A DNA stretch of 64,000 nucleotides from CAKAHY01 sp963522175 (GCA_963522175.1 CAUQXC010000004.1:62001-126000); one strand, 5' to 3'. Counted from the first letter of the stretch, positions 42,475 to 50,591 are shown. Notes: generated by a model from the letters alone, not told the origin. Translations and numbers: made by a program.

Positions 42475-42535
42475 TCCTGCTCTAGGATGAGCGTATATGC
42501 GCTCCGCTGTAGATTAAAATCAGGAGGAAGAAAGA

Positions 42536-43222
42536 ATGAAGAAAGCAATACTTGCTACAAAAATCGGAATGACACAAATCTTCAATGAAGCAGGCGTGTT
42601 GATTCCCGTAACGGTTCTTCAGGCAGGTCCTTGTGTGGTAACACAGGTTAAGACGGAAGAGAATGACGGTTACAACAGCGTTCAGGTTGCATACGGAAAA
42701 ATCCGTACAAAGCTTGTGAACAAGGCAAAAGCCGGACATTTGGAGAAGGCCGGTATCGAGAAGAAGGTAATTAAGGTTAAAAACGGCGAAAGCCAGAGAG
42801 AAATCTATGAAGCAGGTAGATTTATCAGAGAGTTCAAGTTTGAGAATGCGGCAGAATATGCGGTTAAAGATGAAATAAAGGCAGATATATTTGCAGTCGG
42901 CGATATGATAGATGCCGGTGCAATCTCAAAAGGTAAAGGTTTCCAAGGTGCAATCAAGAGATTCGGAAGCACAAGAGGACCTATGTCTCACGGTTCAAAG
43001 TTCCACAGACATCACGGTTCAAACGGTTCTTCATCAGATCCGAGCCATGTATTCAAGGGCAAGAAGATGCCGGGACAGATGGGTGCGAAGAAGGTTACTA
43101 CTCAAAACCTTGAGATAGTAAGTGTAGATCCGAAGAACAACATCATCTTAGTAAAAGGTGCGGTACCGGGAGCTAAGAAGGCGCTTGTAACACTAAAAGA
43201 AACGGTTAAGGTTAGCAAGTAA
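42536..43222 (+). CDS. rplC: 50S ribosomal protein L3
   Basis: L3 is an early-binding protein near the peptidyl-transferase centre. The 228 residues are about 20 more than the B. subtilis form. The extra lies in the charged region near residues 65-110. The conserved core KGKGFQGAIKRFG and the SHGSKFHRHHGS loop are present. AGGAGG lies upstream. The 61-base gap from rpsJ includes TCCTG at 42476-42480, complementary to the Shine-Dalgarno region CAGGA at 42522-42526, and an inner hairpin at 42489-42504. Confidence 0.97.
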   Translation: MKKAILATKIGMTQIFNEAGVLIPVTVLQAGPCVVTQVKTEENDGYNSVQVAYGKIRTKLVNKAKAGHLEKAGIEKKVIKVKNGESQREIYEAGRFIREFKFENAAEYAVKDEIKADIFAVGDMIDAGAISKGKGFQGAIKRFGSTRGPMSHGSKFHRHHGSNGSSSDPSHVFKGKKMPGQMGAKKVTTQNLEIVSVDPKNNIILVKGAVPGAKKALVTLKETVKVSK

Positions 43223-43248
43223 TCTTAACAAGAAAGGAGGAAGGCCAG

Positions 43249-43869
43249 ATGGCTAAGGTATCTGTTTACAATATAGAAGGAAAAGAAGTAGGTAATATAG
43301 AATTAAACGATGCTATTTTCGGTGTAGAGGTTAACGAACATCTTTTACACATGGCAGTAGTAGCACAGTTGGCAAATAAACGCCAAGGAACACAGAAAGC
43401 AAAGACACGTGCTGAAGTTAGCGGCGGCGGAAGAAAGCCATGGAGACAAAAAGGAACAGGTCATGCAAGACAGGGTTCAATCAGAGCTCCGCAGTGGAAA
43501 GGCGGCGGTGTTGTATTTGCACCGACACCTAGAGATTACACAATCACATTGAACAAGAAGGAAAGAAGGCTTGCTCTCAAGTCGGCTTTGACAAGCAGAG
43601 TAAAGGAGAACAAGTTCCTGGTTGTTGAAGATTTCGAGATGACGGAGATTAAGACAAAGAAGGTTGCAAACACATTAAAGAATCTTAATGTAAATAAGGC
43701 TCTTTTGGTTGTTTCCGAGGGTGAGAACAACACAGTTCTTTCTGCAAGAAACTTACAAGGTGTTAAGGCTGCTTCTCCTAAGACAATCAATGTATACGAT
43801 ATTCTTAAATACAATACTGTTGTAGCTTCAAAGGCTGCTGTAAGTACTATCGAGGAGGTATACGCATAA
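43249..43869 (+). CDS. rplD: 50S ribosomal protein L4
   Basis: L4 lines the exit tunnel through a long loop, seen here as GGGRKPWRQKGTGHARQG, and in E. coli represses its own operon through the S10 leader. The 206 residues are near the family length. The stop overlaps the rplW start by one base. AGGAGG lies upstream. It is a candidate ligand for the leader at 41931-42156, by analogy only. Confidence 0.97.
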   Translation: MAKVSVYNIEGKEVGNIELNDAIFGVEVNEHLLHMAVVAQLANKRQGTQKAKTRAEVSGGGRKPWRQKGTGHARQGSIRAPQWKGGGVVFAPTPRDYTITLNKKERRLALKSALTSRVKENKFLVVEDFEMTEIKTKKVANTLKNLNVNKALLVVSEGENNTVLSARNLQGVKAASPKTINVYDILKYNTVVASKAAVSTIEEVYA

Positions 43870-44168
43870 TGGCAGATATAAAATATTATGATGTAATTCA
43901 AAAGCCTGTTATAACTGAAAAGAGTATGCAAAGCATGGCTGACAAGAAGTATACTTTCTTGGTACATCCACAGGCTAACAAAGTGATGATTAAAGAAGCT
44001 GTTGAAAAAATGTTTCCGGGAACAAAGGTGGCATTTGTAAATACAATGAACCTTGACGGAAAGACAAAAAGACGTGGAAACACCTACGGAAAGACAGCAA
44101 AGACAAAGAAAGCTATCGTTCAGCTTACAGCTGAGAGCAAAGAGATAGAGTTATTCCAGGGACTGTAA
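43869..44168 (+). CDS. rplW: 50S ribosomal protein L23
   Basis: L23 sits at the exit of the polypeptide tunnel and docks trigger factor and SRP. The 99 residues show the signature VIQKPVITEKSMQSMADKKY and end with KKAIVQLTAESKEIELFQGL. Its ATG overlaps the rplD stop by one base, so translation is coupled. It is followed by a 70-base gap with two small hairpins before rplB. Confidence 0.96.
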   Translation: MADIKYYDVIQKPVITEKSMQSMADKKYTFLVHPQANKVMIKEAVEKMFPGTKVAFVNTMNLDGKTKRRGNTYGKTAKTKKAIVQLTAESKEIELFQGL

Positions 44169-44238
44169 GAGAATAACGAAATATACGGTAGAAACCGTGA
44201 TAAAAAGCAAACGCTTTAAGCGTTAGAAGGAGAATAAT

Positions 44239-45087
44239 ATGGGAATTAAAAAGTATAGTCCATATACCCCGTCAAGACGTAATATGACCGGACTTGACTT
44301 TGCAGAGATTACAAAGTCAACACCTGAGAAGTCACTGACAGTTTCTCTTAAGAAGAATGCAGGTCGTAACAATCAGGGTAAAATAACTGTCAGACATCAT
44401 GGCGGCGGTTCGAGAAGAAAATACAGAATCATAGATTTCAAGAGAAATACAAAGGACGGAGTACCTGCAAAGGTTGCTTCTATAGAGTACGATCCTAACA
44501 GAACTGCAAACATAGCACTTTTATTCTATGCTGACGGTGCAAAGGCTTACATAGTGGCACCTGAAGGCTTAAAAGTAGGTATGACCGTTATGAGCGGACC
44601 TACTGCGGAAGCAAAAGTAGGTAACTGCCTTGCGCTTGCAGATATACCTGTAGGTACACAGATTCACAATATAGAGCTTTATCCGGGTAAGGGAGCTCAG
44701 CTTGTAAGATCTGCCGGTAACGGAGCTCAGTTAATGGCTAAAGAGGGTAAGTATGCAACACTTCGTCTTCCTTCGGGAGAGATGAGAATGGTACCTATCA
44801 ACTGCCGTGCAACTATAGGTGTTGTAGGTAACGGTGAGCACTCACTTGTTAAAATAGGTAAAGCGGGAAGAAAGAGAAACATGGGTATCAGACCTACAGT
44901 CCGCGGTTCCGTTATGAACCCTAACGATCACCCTCACGGCGGTGGTGAAGGTAAGACAGGTATCGGTCGTCCGGGTCCTTGTACTCCTTGGGGTAAACCT
45001 GCTCTCGGTCTTAAGACCAGAAACAAGAAGAAACAATCAAGTAAGCTTATTATAAGAAGACGCGATGGTAAAGGCGCAAGTAAATAA
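44239..45087 (+). CDS. rplB: 50S ribosomal protein L2
   Basis: L2 is needed for subunit joining and peptidyl transfer. The 282 residues, slightly longer than usual, hold the RNA-binding core and the conserved MNPNDHPHGGGEGKTGIG loop with its key histidine, then GPCTPWGKPALGLKTR and a basic tail. The 70 bases before it carry two small hairpins (ACGGT/ACCGT at 44185-44198 and AACGC/GCGTT at 44210-44224) just upstream of the ribosome site AGAAGGAG. Confidence 0.97.
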   Translation: MGIKKYSPYTPSRRNMTGLDFAEITKSTPEKSLTVSLKKNAGRNNQGKITVRHHGGGSRRKYRIIDFKRNTKDGVPAKVASIEYDPNRTANIALLFYADGAKAYIVAPEGLKVGMTVMSGPTAEAKVGNCLALADIPVGTQIHNIELYPGKGAQLVRSAGNGAQLMAKEGKYATLRLPSGEMRMVPINCRATIGVVGNGEHSLVKIGKAGRKRNMGIRPTVRGSVMNPNDHPHGGGEGKTGIGRPGPCTPWGKPALGLKTRNKKKQSSKLIIRRRDGKGASK

Positions 45088-45102
45088 AGGAGGAGAAAAT
45101 AG

Positions 45103-45381
45103 ATGTCACGTTCATTAAAGAAGGGACCTTTTGCAGACGCAAGTTTGTTAAAGAAAGTAGAAGCATTAAACGCTTCAGGACAAAAAACTGTAATAAAGAC
45201 ATGGTCAAGAAGATCAACTATCTTCCCTCAAATGTTGGGCCACACTTTTGCGGTTCATGACGGAAGAAAGCATGTTCCTGTATATGTTACAGAGGATATG
45301 GTTGGACATAAGCTCGGTGAGTTCGTTGCAACAAGAACTTACAGAGGACACAAGTCGGATGATAAAAAGGCTTCAAGGTAA
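45103..45381 (+). CDS. rpsS: 30S ribosomal protein S19
   Basis: S19 forms a complex with S13 in the 30S head near the A and P sites. The 92 residues begin SRSLKKGPFADASLLKKV and carry HDGRKHVPVYVTEDMVGHKLGEF, both typical. Only 15 bases separate it from rplB, and the space holds AGGAGG. It is part of the S10 section of the supercluster. Confidence 0.97.
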   Translation: MSRSLKKGPFADASLLKKVEALNASGQKTVIKTWSRRSTIFPQMLGHTFAVHDGRKHVPVYVTEDMVGHKLGEFVATRTYRGHKSDDKKASR

Positions 45382-45410
45382 TAAGAAAGGTTTGAAAGGA
45401 GGTTTCACCA

Positions 45411-45797
45411 ATGGCTAAAGGACATAGATCCCAAATCAAGAGAGAGAGAAACGCTAAGAAGGATGCGAGACCATCAGCAAAGCTTTCTTACGCTAGAGTA
45501 CCTGTTCAGAAAGCTTGTTTCGTGTTGGATGCGATTAGAGGTAAAGATGTGGCTACAGCGCTCGGTATCTTGAGATACAGCCCGAGATACGCTTCAAGTG
45601 TTATAGAGAAGTTGTTAAATTCAGCTGTTGCTAACGCAGAGGTTAACAATAACCTCAATGTTGAGAAGTTATATATTGCGGAGTGTTATGCAAGTAACGG
45701 TCCGATTATGAAGAGAGTAAAACCAAGAGCACAAGGCAGAGCTTATCGTATAGAGAAGAGAATGAGCCATATAACAGTAGTGCTTGATGAAAGATAA
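45411..45797 (+). CDS. rplV: 50S ribosomal protein L22
   Basis: L22 contributes a long hairpin loop to the exit tunnel, where macrolide resistance changes can occur. The 128 residues show RVPVQKACFVLDAIRGKDVATAL and the loop end VKPRAQGRAYRIEKRMSHITVVL. The N terminus has about 15 extra basic residues before the family core. AAGGAGG lies upstream. It is 29 bases after rpsS and 14 before rpsC. Confidence 0.96.
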   Translation: MAKGHRSQIKRERNAKKDARPSAKLSYARVPVQKACFVLDAIRGKDVATALGILRYSPRYASSVIEKLLNSAVANAEVNNNLNVEKLYIAECYASNGPIMKRVKPRAQGRAYRIEKRMSHITVVLDER

Positions 45798-45811
45798 GAA
45801 GGAGGCAAAAA

Positions 45812-46471
45812 ATGGGACAGAAAGTACATCCACACGGCATTAGAGTCGGTGTTATAAAAGACTGGGATTCCAGATGGTACGCAGAAGAAGATTTTGCTGA
45901 TTGCCTTGTTGAAGACTACAACATCAGAAAGTTTTTGAAGAAAAAACTTTACAGTGCAGGAGTTTCAAATATTGAAATCGAGCGTACTTCAGATAAGGTT
46001 ACAATTATTCTTCACACAGCTAAACCGGGTGTGGTAATCGGTAAGCAGGGGGCGGAAATCGAGAAGATTAAAACTGAGCTTGGAAAGTTCACAAGCAAAA
46101 AAGTATTTGTAGATGTAAAAGAAATTAAGAGACCTGACAGAGAGGCTCAGCTTGTTGCAGAGTCGATAGCACAGCAGTTGGAGAATCGTATTGCGTTCCG
46201 TAGAGCTATGAAGTCAACAATGAGCAGATCTATGAAAGCCGGAATTCTCGGTATCAAGACAAGCTGTTCAGGACGTTTGGGCGGTGCGGATATGGCTCGT
46301 ACAGAGTTCTATTCAGAAGGTACAATTCCGCTTCAGACACTTCGTGCGGACATAGATTTCGGTTTTGCAGAGGCTGATACAACCTACGGTAAAGTTGGTG
46401 TTAAGGTTTGGATATATAAGGGCGAAATTCTTCCGACTAAAGCTAATTCCAAGGAAGGGAGCGTGAAGTAG
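45812..46471 (+). CDS. rpsC: 30S ribosomal protein S3
   Basis: S3 lies at the mRNA entry of the 30S subunit and has helicase-like activity. The 219 residues start MGQKVHPHGIRVGVIKDWDS and hold a type II KH domain with the GKQGAEIEKI loop, then the C-terminal domain SGRLGGADMARTEFYSEGTI. AGGAGG precedes the ATG. The next gene starts 2 bases after the stop. Confidence 0.97.
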   Translation: MGQKVHPHGIRVGVIKDWDSRWYAEEDFADCLVEDYNIRKFLKKKLYSAGVSNIEIERTSDKVTIILHTAKPGVVIGKQGAEIEKIKTELGKFTSKKVFVDVKEIKRPDREAQLVAESIAQQLENRIAFRRAMKSTMSRSMKAGILGIKTSCSGRLGGADMARTEFYSEGTIPLQTLRADIDFGFAEADTTYGKVGVKVWIYKGEILPTKANSKEGSVK

Positions 46472-46473
46472 TT

Positions 46474-46911
46474 ATGTTAATGCCTAAGAGAGTAAAACGT
46501 AGAAAACAATTCCGCGGAACTATGGCAGGTAAGGCACTTAGAGGTAACACTATCTCTAACGGTGAGTACGGTTTGGTAGCACAGGATCCGTGCTGGATCA
46601 AGTCAAACCAGATAGAGGCGGCCAGAGTTGCAATGACACGTTACATCAAGCGTGGCGGTAAGGTTTGGATAAAGATTTTCCCTGATAAGCCTGTTACAGC
46701 AAAGCCTGCTGAAACTAGAATGGGTTCAGGAAAGGGTTCATTGGAATATTGGGTAGCAGTAGTTAAACCAGGTCGTGTAATGTTTGAGATTGCCGGAGTA
46801 CCTGAAGAAGTTGCCAGAGAGGCTCTTCGTCTTGCAATGCATAAGCTTCCTTGCAGATGTAAGATAGTTTCCAAGGCGGATTTAGAAGGCGGTGAAAAAC
46901 GTGAAAACTAA
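46474..46911 (+). CDS. rplP: 50S ribosomal protein L16
   Basis: L16 helps position the A-site tRNA in the 50S subunit. The 145 residues begin MLMPKRVKRRKQFRG and hold GKVWIKIFPDKPVTAKPAETRMG and GKGSLEYWVAVVKPGRVMFE, all typical. Its start is 2 bases after rpsC, and it overlaps rpmC by 11 bases at its end, so translation is coupled across the three genes. Confidence 0.97.
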   Translation: MLMPKRVKRRKQFRGTMAGKALRGNTISNGEYGLVAQDPCWIKSNQIEAARVAMTRYIKRGGKVWIKIFPDKPVTAKPAETRMGSGKGSLEYWVAVVKPGRVMFEIAGVPEEVAREALRLAMHKLPCRCKIVSKADLEGGEKREN

Positions 46912-47107
46912 TAAGTATGTTAATGAATTAAAGGGTAAAACCGTAGCAGAGTTAAATGAAGAATTAGTTTCCGCTAAGAAGGAACTTTTTAACTTGAGAT
47001 TTCAGAATGCAACCAGCCAATTAGACAATACTTCAAGAATCAAAGAGGTTCGCAGAAATATTGCCAGAATACAAACTGTTATAACTGAAAAATCAAAGAT
47101 GGCGTAA
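46901..47107 (+). CDS. rpmC: 50S ribosomal protein L29
   Basis: L29 is a small helical protein near the tunnel exit, next to L23. The 68 residues show the classic KTVAELNEELVSAKKELFNLRFQ and end in a coiled region. GTG at 46901 is preferred over the GTG at 46892 because AGGCGG then lies at a normal distance and the family begins MKTNKYVNELKG. It overlaps the end of rplP by 11 bases. Confidence 0.93.
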   Translation: MKTNKYVNELKGKTVAELNEELVSAKKELFNLRFQNATSQLDNTSRIKEVRRNIARIQTVITEKSKMA

Positions 47108-47124
47108 GAAAAAGGAGATAAACC

Positions 47125-47382
47125 GTGGAAGTAAGAAACTTAAGAAAAACTCGTATCGGTAAAGTTGTCAGTGATAAGATGGACAAGACAATTACGGTTG
47201 CAATCGAAGACCACGTAAAACATCCACTTTATGGCAAGATTGTGAAGAAGACAGTTAAGTTCAAAGCACATGATGAGAACAATGATTGTGGTATTGGCGA
47301 TACAGTGAAGATTATGGAAACAAGACCATTGTCAAAGGACAAAAGATGGAGACTTGTTGAGATTATAGAGAAAGCTAAATAA
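47125..47382 (+). CDS. rpsQ: 30S ribosomal protein S17
   Basis: S17 is an early 16S rRNA-binding protein with an OB fold. The 85 residues start MEVRNLRKTRIGKVVSDKMDKT and show the family pattern VEDH-like ITVAIEDHVKHPLYGKI. The start codon is GTG at 47125 with AAGGAG upstream. It is 17 bases after rpmC and 23 before rplN. Confidence 0.96.
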   Translation: MEVRNLRKTRIGKVVSDKMDKTITVAIEDHVKHPLYGKIVKKTVKFKAHDENNDCGIGDTVKIMETRPLSKDKRWRLVEIIEKAK

Positions 47383-47405
47383 TTAAGCAGGAAGGAGTAT
47401 CCGGC

Positions 47406-47774
47406 ATGATTCAGCAGGAAACACGTTTAAAAGTTGCTGATAATACTGGTGCAAAGGAACTGCTTTGTATCCGTGTTATGGGTGGCTCAACAAGAAGATA
47501 TGCTCGCATTGGAGATATTATAGTAGCCAGCGTTAAAGATGCAACACCGGGCGGCGTTGTAAAGAAGGGCGACGTTGTTAAGGCGGTTATTGTACGTACA
47601 GTAAGCAGCACACGTCGTAAGGACGGTTCATACATCAGATTTGACGAAAATGCGGCAGTAGTAATCAAAGAAGATAAGACTCCAAAGGGAACACGTATCT
47701 TTGGACCGGTAGCAAGAGAACTTCGTGAGAAGCAGTTTATGAAAATAATATCACTTGCTCCGGAAGTATTATAA
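47406..47774 (+). CDS. rplN: 50S ribosomal protein L14
   Basis: L14 is at the subunit interface and forms a bridge with 16S rRNA. It is also the docking site of RsfS. The 122 residues match exactly the common length, starting MIQQETRLKVADNTGAKELL and holding the ribosomal L14 signature with VKKGDVVKAVIVRT. AGGAGT lies upstream of the ATG. Confidence 0.97.
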   Translation: MIQQETRLKVADNTGAKELLCIRVMGGSTRRYARIGDIIVASVKDATPGGVVKKGDVVKAVIVRTVSSTRRKDGSYIRFDENAAVVIKEDKTPKGTRIFGPVARELREKQFMKIISLAPEVL

Positions 47775-47789
47775 AAGGAGGTGTCTACA

Positions 47790-48095
47790 GTGCATAAAAT
47801 TAAAAAAGGCGATATGGTTAAGATCATATCAGGTAAAGACAGAGATAAAACCGGTAAAGTCCTTAGCGTAGACACAAAAAACGGAACTGTTATTGTAGAA
47901 GGTTGTAATATGCAGACAAAACACGCAAAGCCTAGTATGCAGAATCAGGCAGGCGGCATAATTACAAAAGAAGGTACACTGGACATTTCCAATGTTATGT
48001 TGTTTGTTGACGGAGCTACTACAAGGGTCGGCTTTAAAGTGGTTGACGGTAAGAAGGTTCGTGTAGCTAAGAAAACCGGTAAGGTTATTGACTAA
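47790..48095 (+). CDS. rplX: 50S ribosomal protein L24
   Basis: L24 is an assembly initiator for 23S rRNA and has a KOW motif, seen here as KKGDMVKIISGKDRDKTGKV. The 101 residues match the family. GTG at 47790 is chosen because AGGAGG lies 8 bases upstream. The longer frame from the GTG at 47781 would leave no room for the ribosome site. It follows rplN by 15 bases. Confidence 0.94.
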   Translation: MHKIKKGDMVKIISGKDRDKTGKVLSVDTKNGTVIVEGCNMQTKHAKPSMQNQAGGIITKEGTLDISNVMLFVDGATTRVGFKVVDGKKVRVAKKTGKVID

Positions 48096-48115
48096 TACAG
48101 AGAGGAGGAAGCAAA

Positions 48116-48655
48116 GTGGCAAGATTAAGAGAAATATACAAGAACGAGATCGTTCCGAAATTAAACGAGAAGTTTGGATATAAGAATCCGATGCAGGTGC
48201 CTAAGCTTGATAAGATAGTTATCAACATGGGTATCGGAGAGGCCAAGGAGAATGTTAAAGTTCTTGACTCCGCTGTCAGAGATTTGGAGATAATCACAGG
48301 ACAAAAGCCTGTTATCACAAAATCAAAGAAGTCAATAGCAAACTTCAAACTAAGAGAGGGTATGCCGATAGGTTGTAAGGTTACATTGCGTGGTGAGAAG
48401 ATGTACGAGTTTGCAGATCGTCTTATCAACTTGGCATTACCGCGTGTACGTGACTTTAGAGGAGTTAATCCTAATGCGTTTGACGGAAGAGGAAACTATG
48501 CTCTCGGTGTTAAAGAGCAGCTTATTTTCCCTGAAATCGAGTACGATAAGGTAGACAAAGTACGCGGTATGGACGTAGTTTTTGTAACCACAGCAAAGAC
48601 AGACGAAGAAGCAAGAGAGCTTCTTGCACTGTTCAATATGCCATTTCAGAAATAG
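48116..48655 (+). CDS. rplE: 50S ribosomal protein L5
   Basis: L5 binds 5S rRNA and contacts P-site tRNA and S13. The 179 residues begin with MARLREIYKNEIVPKLNEKF and contain PKLDKIVINMGIGEA and KSIANFKLREGMPIGCKVTL, typical of the family. The start is GTG at 48116 with AGGAGG upstream. It is followed by rpsZ after 17 bases. Confidence 0.97.
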   Translation: MARLREIYKNEIVPKLNEKFGYKNPMQVPKLDKIVINMGIGEAKENVKVLDSAVRDLEIITGQKPVITKSKKSIANFKLREGMPIGCKVTLRGEKMYEFADRLINLALPRVRDFRGVNPNAFDGRGNYALGVKEQLIFPEIEYDKVDKVRGMDVVFVTTAKTDEEARELLALFNMPFQK

Positions 48656-48672
48656 TTTAGGAGGAATCAACC

Positions 48673-48858
48673 ATGGCAAAAACTTCAATGAAGATTAAGC
48701 AAGCACGCCCTCAAAAGTTCTCAACAAGAGAATATAACAGATGTAGAATCTGCGGTCGTCCACATGCTTATCTCAGAAAGTATGGTATTTGTAGAATTTG
48801 CTTCCGCGAATTGGCTTACAAAGGTCAGATTCCGGGTGTAAAAAAAGCAAGCTGGTAG
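48673..48858 (+). CDS. rpsZ: 30S ribosomal protein S14, zinc (type Z) form
   Basis: The short 61-residue S14 carries four zinc ligands, C24, C27, C40 and C43 (CRICG and CRICF), so it is the zinc form. Many Firmicutes keep a zinc-free paralogue for zinc shortage, but none is seen here. TAG is the stop. Just after it a 265-base gap begins that is filled by two copies of a repeat, which breaks the usual tight spacing to rpsH. Confidence 0.96.
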   Translation: MAKTSMKIKQARPQKFSTREYNRCRICGRPHAYLRKYGICRICFRELAYKGQIPGVKKASW

Positions 48859-48859
48859 G

Positions 48860-48954
48860 CATTGAGCACTTAATGAGTTCAAGCGAAGCGTAGAACGAAT
48901 TTAGTGCGAAAGCCCATCCCGAGCCTTAGCGAAAACGAGCCGATGGCGAAGTTT
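48860..48954 (+). repeat. Ribosomal-operon repeat type A, copy 1
   Basis: A 95-base unit starts at CATTGAGCAC, two bases after the rpsZ stop. It contains GCGTAGAACGAATTTAGTGC and the core CTTAGCGAAAACGAGC (48925-48940), and ends GATGGCGAAGTTT. CCATC (48914-48918) can pair with GATGG (48942-48946). The second copy is nearly identical. The sequence has stops in the forward frames, so it is not coding. Confidence 0.85.
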
Positions 48955-48974
48955 GAGCTTAGCCGAGCGGATGT

Positions 48975-49066
48975 CATTGAGCACAATAAGCCGAGGTAAG
49001 CGTAGAACGAATTTAGTGCGAAAGCCCATCCCGAGTCTTAGCGAAAACGAGCCGATGGCGAAGTTT
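48975..49066 (+). repeat. Ribosomal-operon repeat type A, copy 2
   Basis: This 92-base unit begins CATTGAGCAC at 48975 and repeats copy 1 with a few changes near the 5' end. Its core CTTAGCGAAAACGAGC is at 49037-49052. A 20-base spacer separates the two copies. It lies 58 bases before rpsH, with AGGAGG at 49110-49115 between. Confidence 0.85.
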
Positions 49067-49123
49067 AAAGGCTATACTACAATACAGTTAAATTTTTTTA
49101 GATAATAAAAGGAGGCAGCATCC

Positions 49124-49525
49124 ATGACAATGAGCGATCCGATTGCAGATATGCTTACAAGAATACGTAATGCAAATACTGCAAAACATGACGTTGTTGA
49201 AATACCTTCATCAAGAATGAAAGTTGCTATAGCAGATATTCTTGCATCTGAAGGTTATATAGAAAAGTATGAACTCATTGAAAAAGATGGTTTCAATACA
49301 ATCAAAGTAACTCTTAAGTATGCAAACAACAAGAGTGAAAGAATTATAAGCGGTATCAAGAGAATATCCAAGCCGGGTCTTCGTATATTCGCTAATAAAG
49401 AAGAGTTACCAAGAGTTCTTGGCGGACTCGGTACAGCAATTATATCAACAAATAAAGGTGTAATTACTGATAAAGAAGCTCGTAAGTTAGGTGTAGGCGG
49501 CGAAGTATTAGCTTTCGTTTGGTAG
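49124..49525 (+). CDS. rpsH: 30S ribosomal protein S8
   Basis: S8 binds the central domain of 16S rRNA and, in E. coli, represses the spc operon. The 133 residues show SDPIADMLTRIRNANTAKHDVVEIPSS-like family sequence and the C-terminal GVGGEVLAFVW. ATG 49124 follows AGGAGG by 8 bases. The stop codon TAG at 49523-49525 is the first part of a type A repeat copy, so repeat and gene end are joined. Confidence 0.96.
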   Translation: MTMSDPIADMLTRIRNANTAKHDVVEIPSSRMKVAIADILASEGYIEKYELIEKDGFNTIKVTLKYANNKSERIISGIKRISKPGLRIFANKEELPRVLGGLGTAIISTNKGVITDKEARKLGVGGEVLAFVW

Positions 49526-49592
49526 TGCGAAAGCCCATCAGAAGCCTTAGCGAAAACGAGCCGATGGCGCAAACTTTTGCTAAAAACGAGCA
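49523..49592 (+). repeat. Ribosomal-operon repeat type A, copy 3 (partial)
   Basis: The segment from TAGTGCGAAAGCCCATC to GATGGCG (49523-49569) matches the 3' half of copies 1 and 2, with core CTTAGCGAAAACGAGC at 49546-49561, followed by a degenerate echo, CTAAAAACGAGC, that ends at 49592. It overlaps the rpsH stop codon. Confidence 0.8.
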
Positions 49593-49645
49593 ATAACCTG
49601 AAAACATGGGTTTTAACCCACGATAAATTTAAGGAGGTAGACGGC

Positions 49646-50188
49646 ATGTCACGTATAGGAAGAATGCCTATCGCAATTCCGGCAGGCGTTACTGTCACAA
49701 TTGCAGAAAATAATCAAGTGACTGTTAAAGGACCGAAGGGAACTCTTGAGAGAGTATTACCTGAGGAAATGACAATTACAAAAGAGGGCGAAGAGATCAT
49801 AGTTACTCGTCCTAACGATTTAAAGAAAATGAAATCCCTTCACGGATTGACAAGAACACTTATTTCCAACATGGTTGTAGGTGTTACAAACGGTTATGAG
49901 AAAGTTCTTGAAGTAAACGGTGTAGGTTACAGAGCTGCGAAGTCAGGAAACAAACTTACATTATCATTAGGATACTCACATCCGGTAGAAATGATAGATC
50001 CTGAAGGAGTTACAACTGTACTTGAAGGACAGAATATCATCAAGGTACAGGGGATAGATAAAGAAAAAGTTGGTCAGTTTGCGGCTGAAATCAGAGATAA
50101 GAGAAGACCTGAGCCATATAAGGGCAAGGGTATTAAGTATTCTACTGAAACCATCAGACGTAAAGTCGGTAAAACCGGTAAGAAATAA
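49646..50188 (+). CDS. rplF: 50S ribosomal protein L6
   Basis: L6 lies near the sarcin-ricin loop and the factor-binding site. The 180 residues begin MSRIGRMPIAIPAGVTV and end PEPYKGKGIKYSTETIRRKVGKTGKK. ATG 49646 is preceded by AAGGAGG. A longer frame from 49577 would read through the repeat and is not used. The gap to rpsH is 120 bases, larger than usual, and holds repeat copy 3. Confidence 0.97.
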   Translation: MSRIGRMPIAIPAGVTVTIAENNQVTVKGPKGTLERVLPEEMTITKEGEEIIVTRPNDLKKMKSLHGLTRTLISNMVVGVTNGYEKVLEVNGVGYRAAKSGNKLTLSLGYSHPVEMIDPEGVTTVLEGQNIIKVQGIDKEKVGQFAAEIRDKRRPEPYKGKGIKYSTETIRRKVGKTGKK

Positions 50189-50204
50189 TTAGGAGGGTAG
50201 AATA

Positions 50205-50573
50205 GTGGTTAGCAAGAAATCAAGAAAAGAAGTTCGTGTTAAAAAGCACGGCAGAATACGTAACCGTTTCTCGGGAACAGCTGAGAGACCACGCCTTGCT
50301 GTATTCAGAAGCAATAGCCATATGTACGCTCAAATTATTGACGATACAGTAGGCAACACTTTGGTTGCGGCATCAACTGTTGAGAAGGCGGTTGCCGGTG
50401 AATTAGAGCATACAAACGATAAAGCTGCAGCAGCTTATGTAGGTACCGTGATAGCAAAAAGAGCTATTGAGAAGGGTATCGATAAGGTAGTATTTGACAG
50501 AGGCGGTTTCCAATATCAAGGAAAGATTGCTGCATTAGCCGAGGCTGCAAGGCAAGCCGGCTTACAATTCTAA
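50205..50573 (+). CDS. rplR: 50S ribosomal protein L18
   Basis: L18 binds 5S rRNA with L5. The 122 residues are basic at the N terminus (KKSRKEVRVKKHGRIRNRF) and hold RPRLAVFRSNSHMYAQIIDD and the glycine-rich C-terminal part FDRGGFQYQGKIAALAEAAR. Start GTG at 50205 with GGAGG upstream. The next gene, rpsE, starts 18 bases later. Confidence 0.97.
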   Translation: MVSKKSRKEVRVKKHGRIRNRFSGTAERPRLAVFRSNSHMYAQIIDDTVGNTLVAASTVEKAVAGELEHTNDKAAAAYVGTVIAKRAIEKGIDKVVFDRGGFQYQGKIAALAEAARQAGLQF

Positions 50574-50591
50574 TAGGGGGAGAAAGATTAC

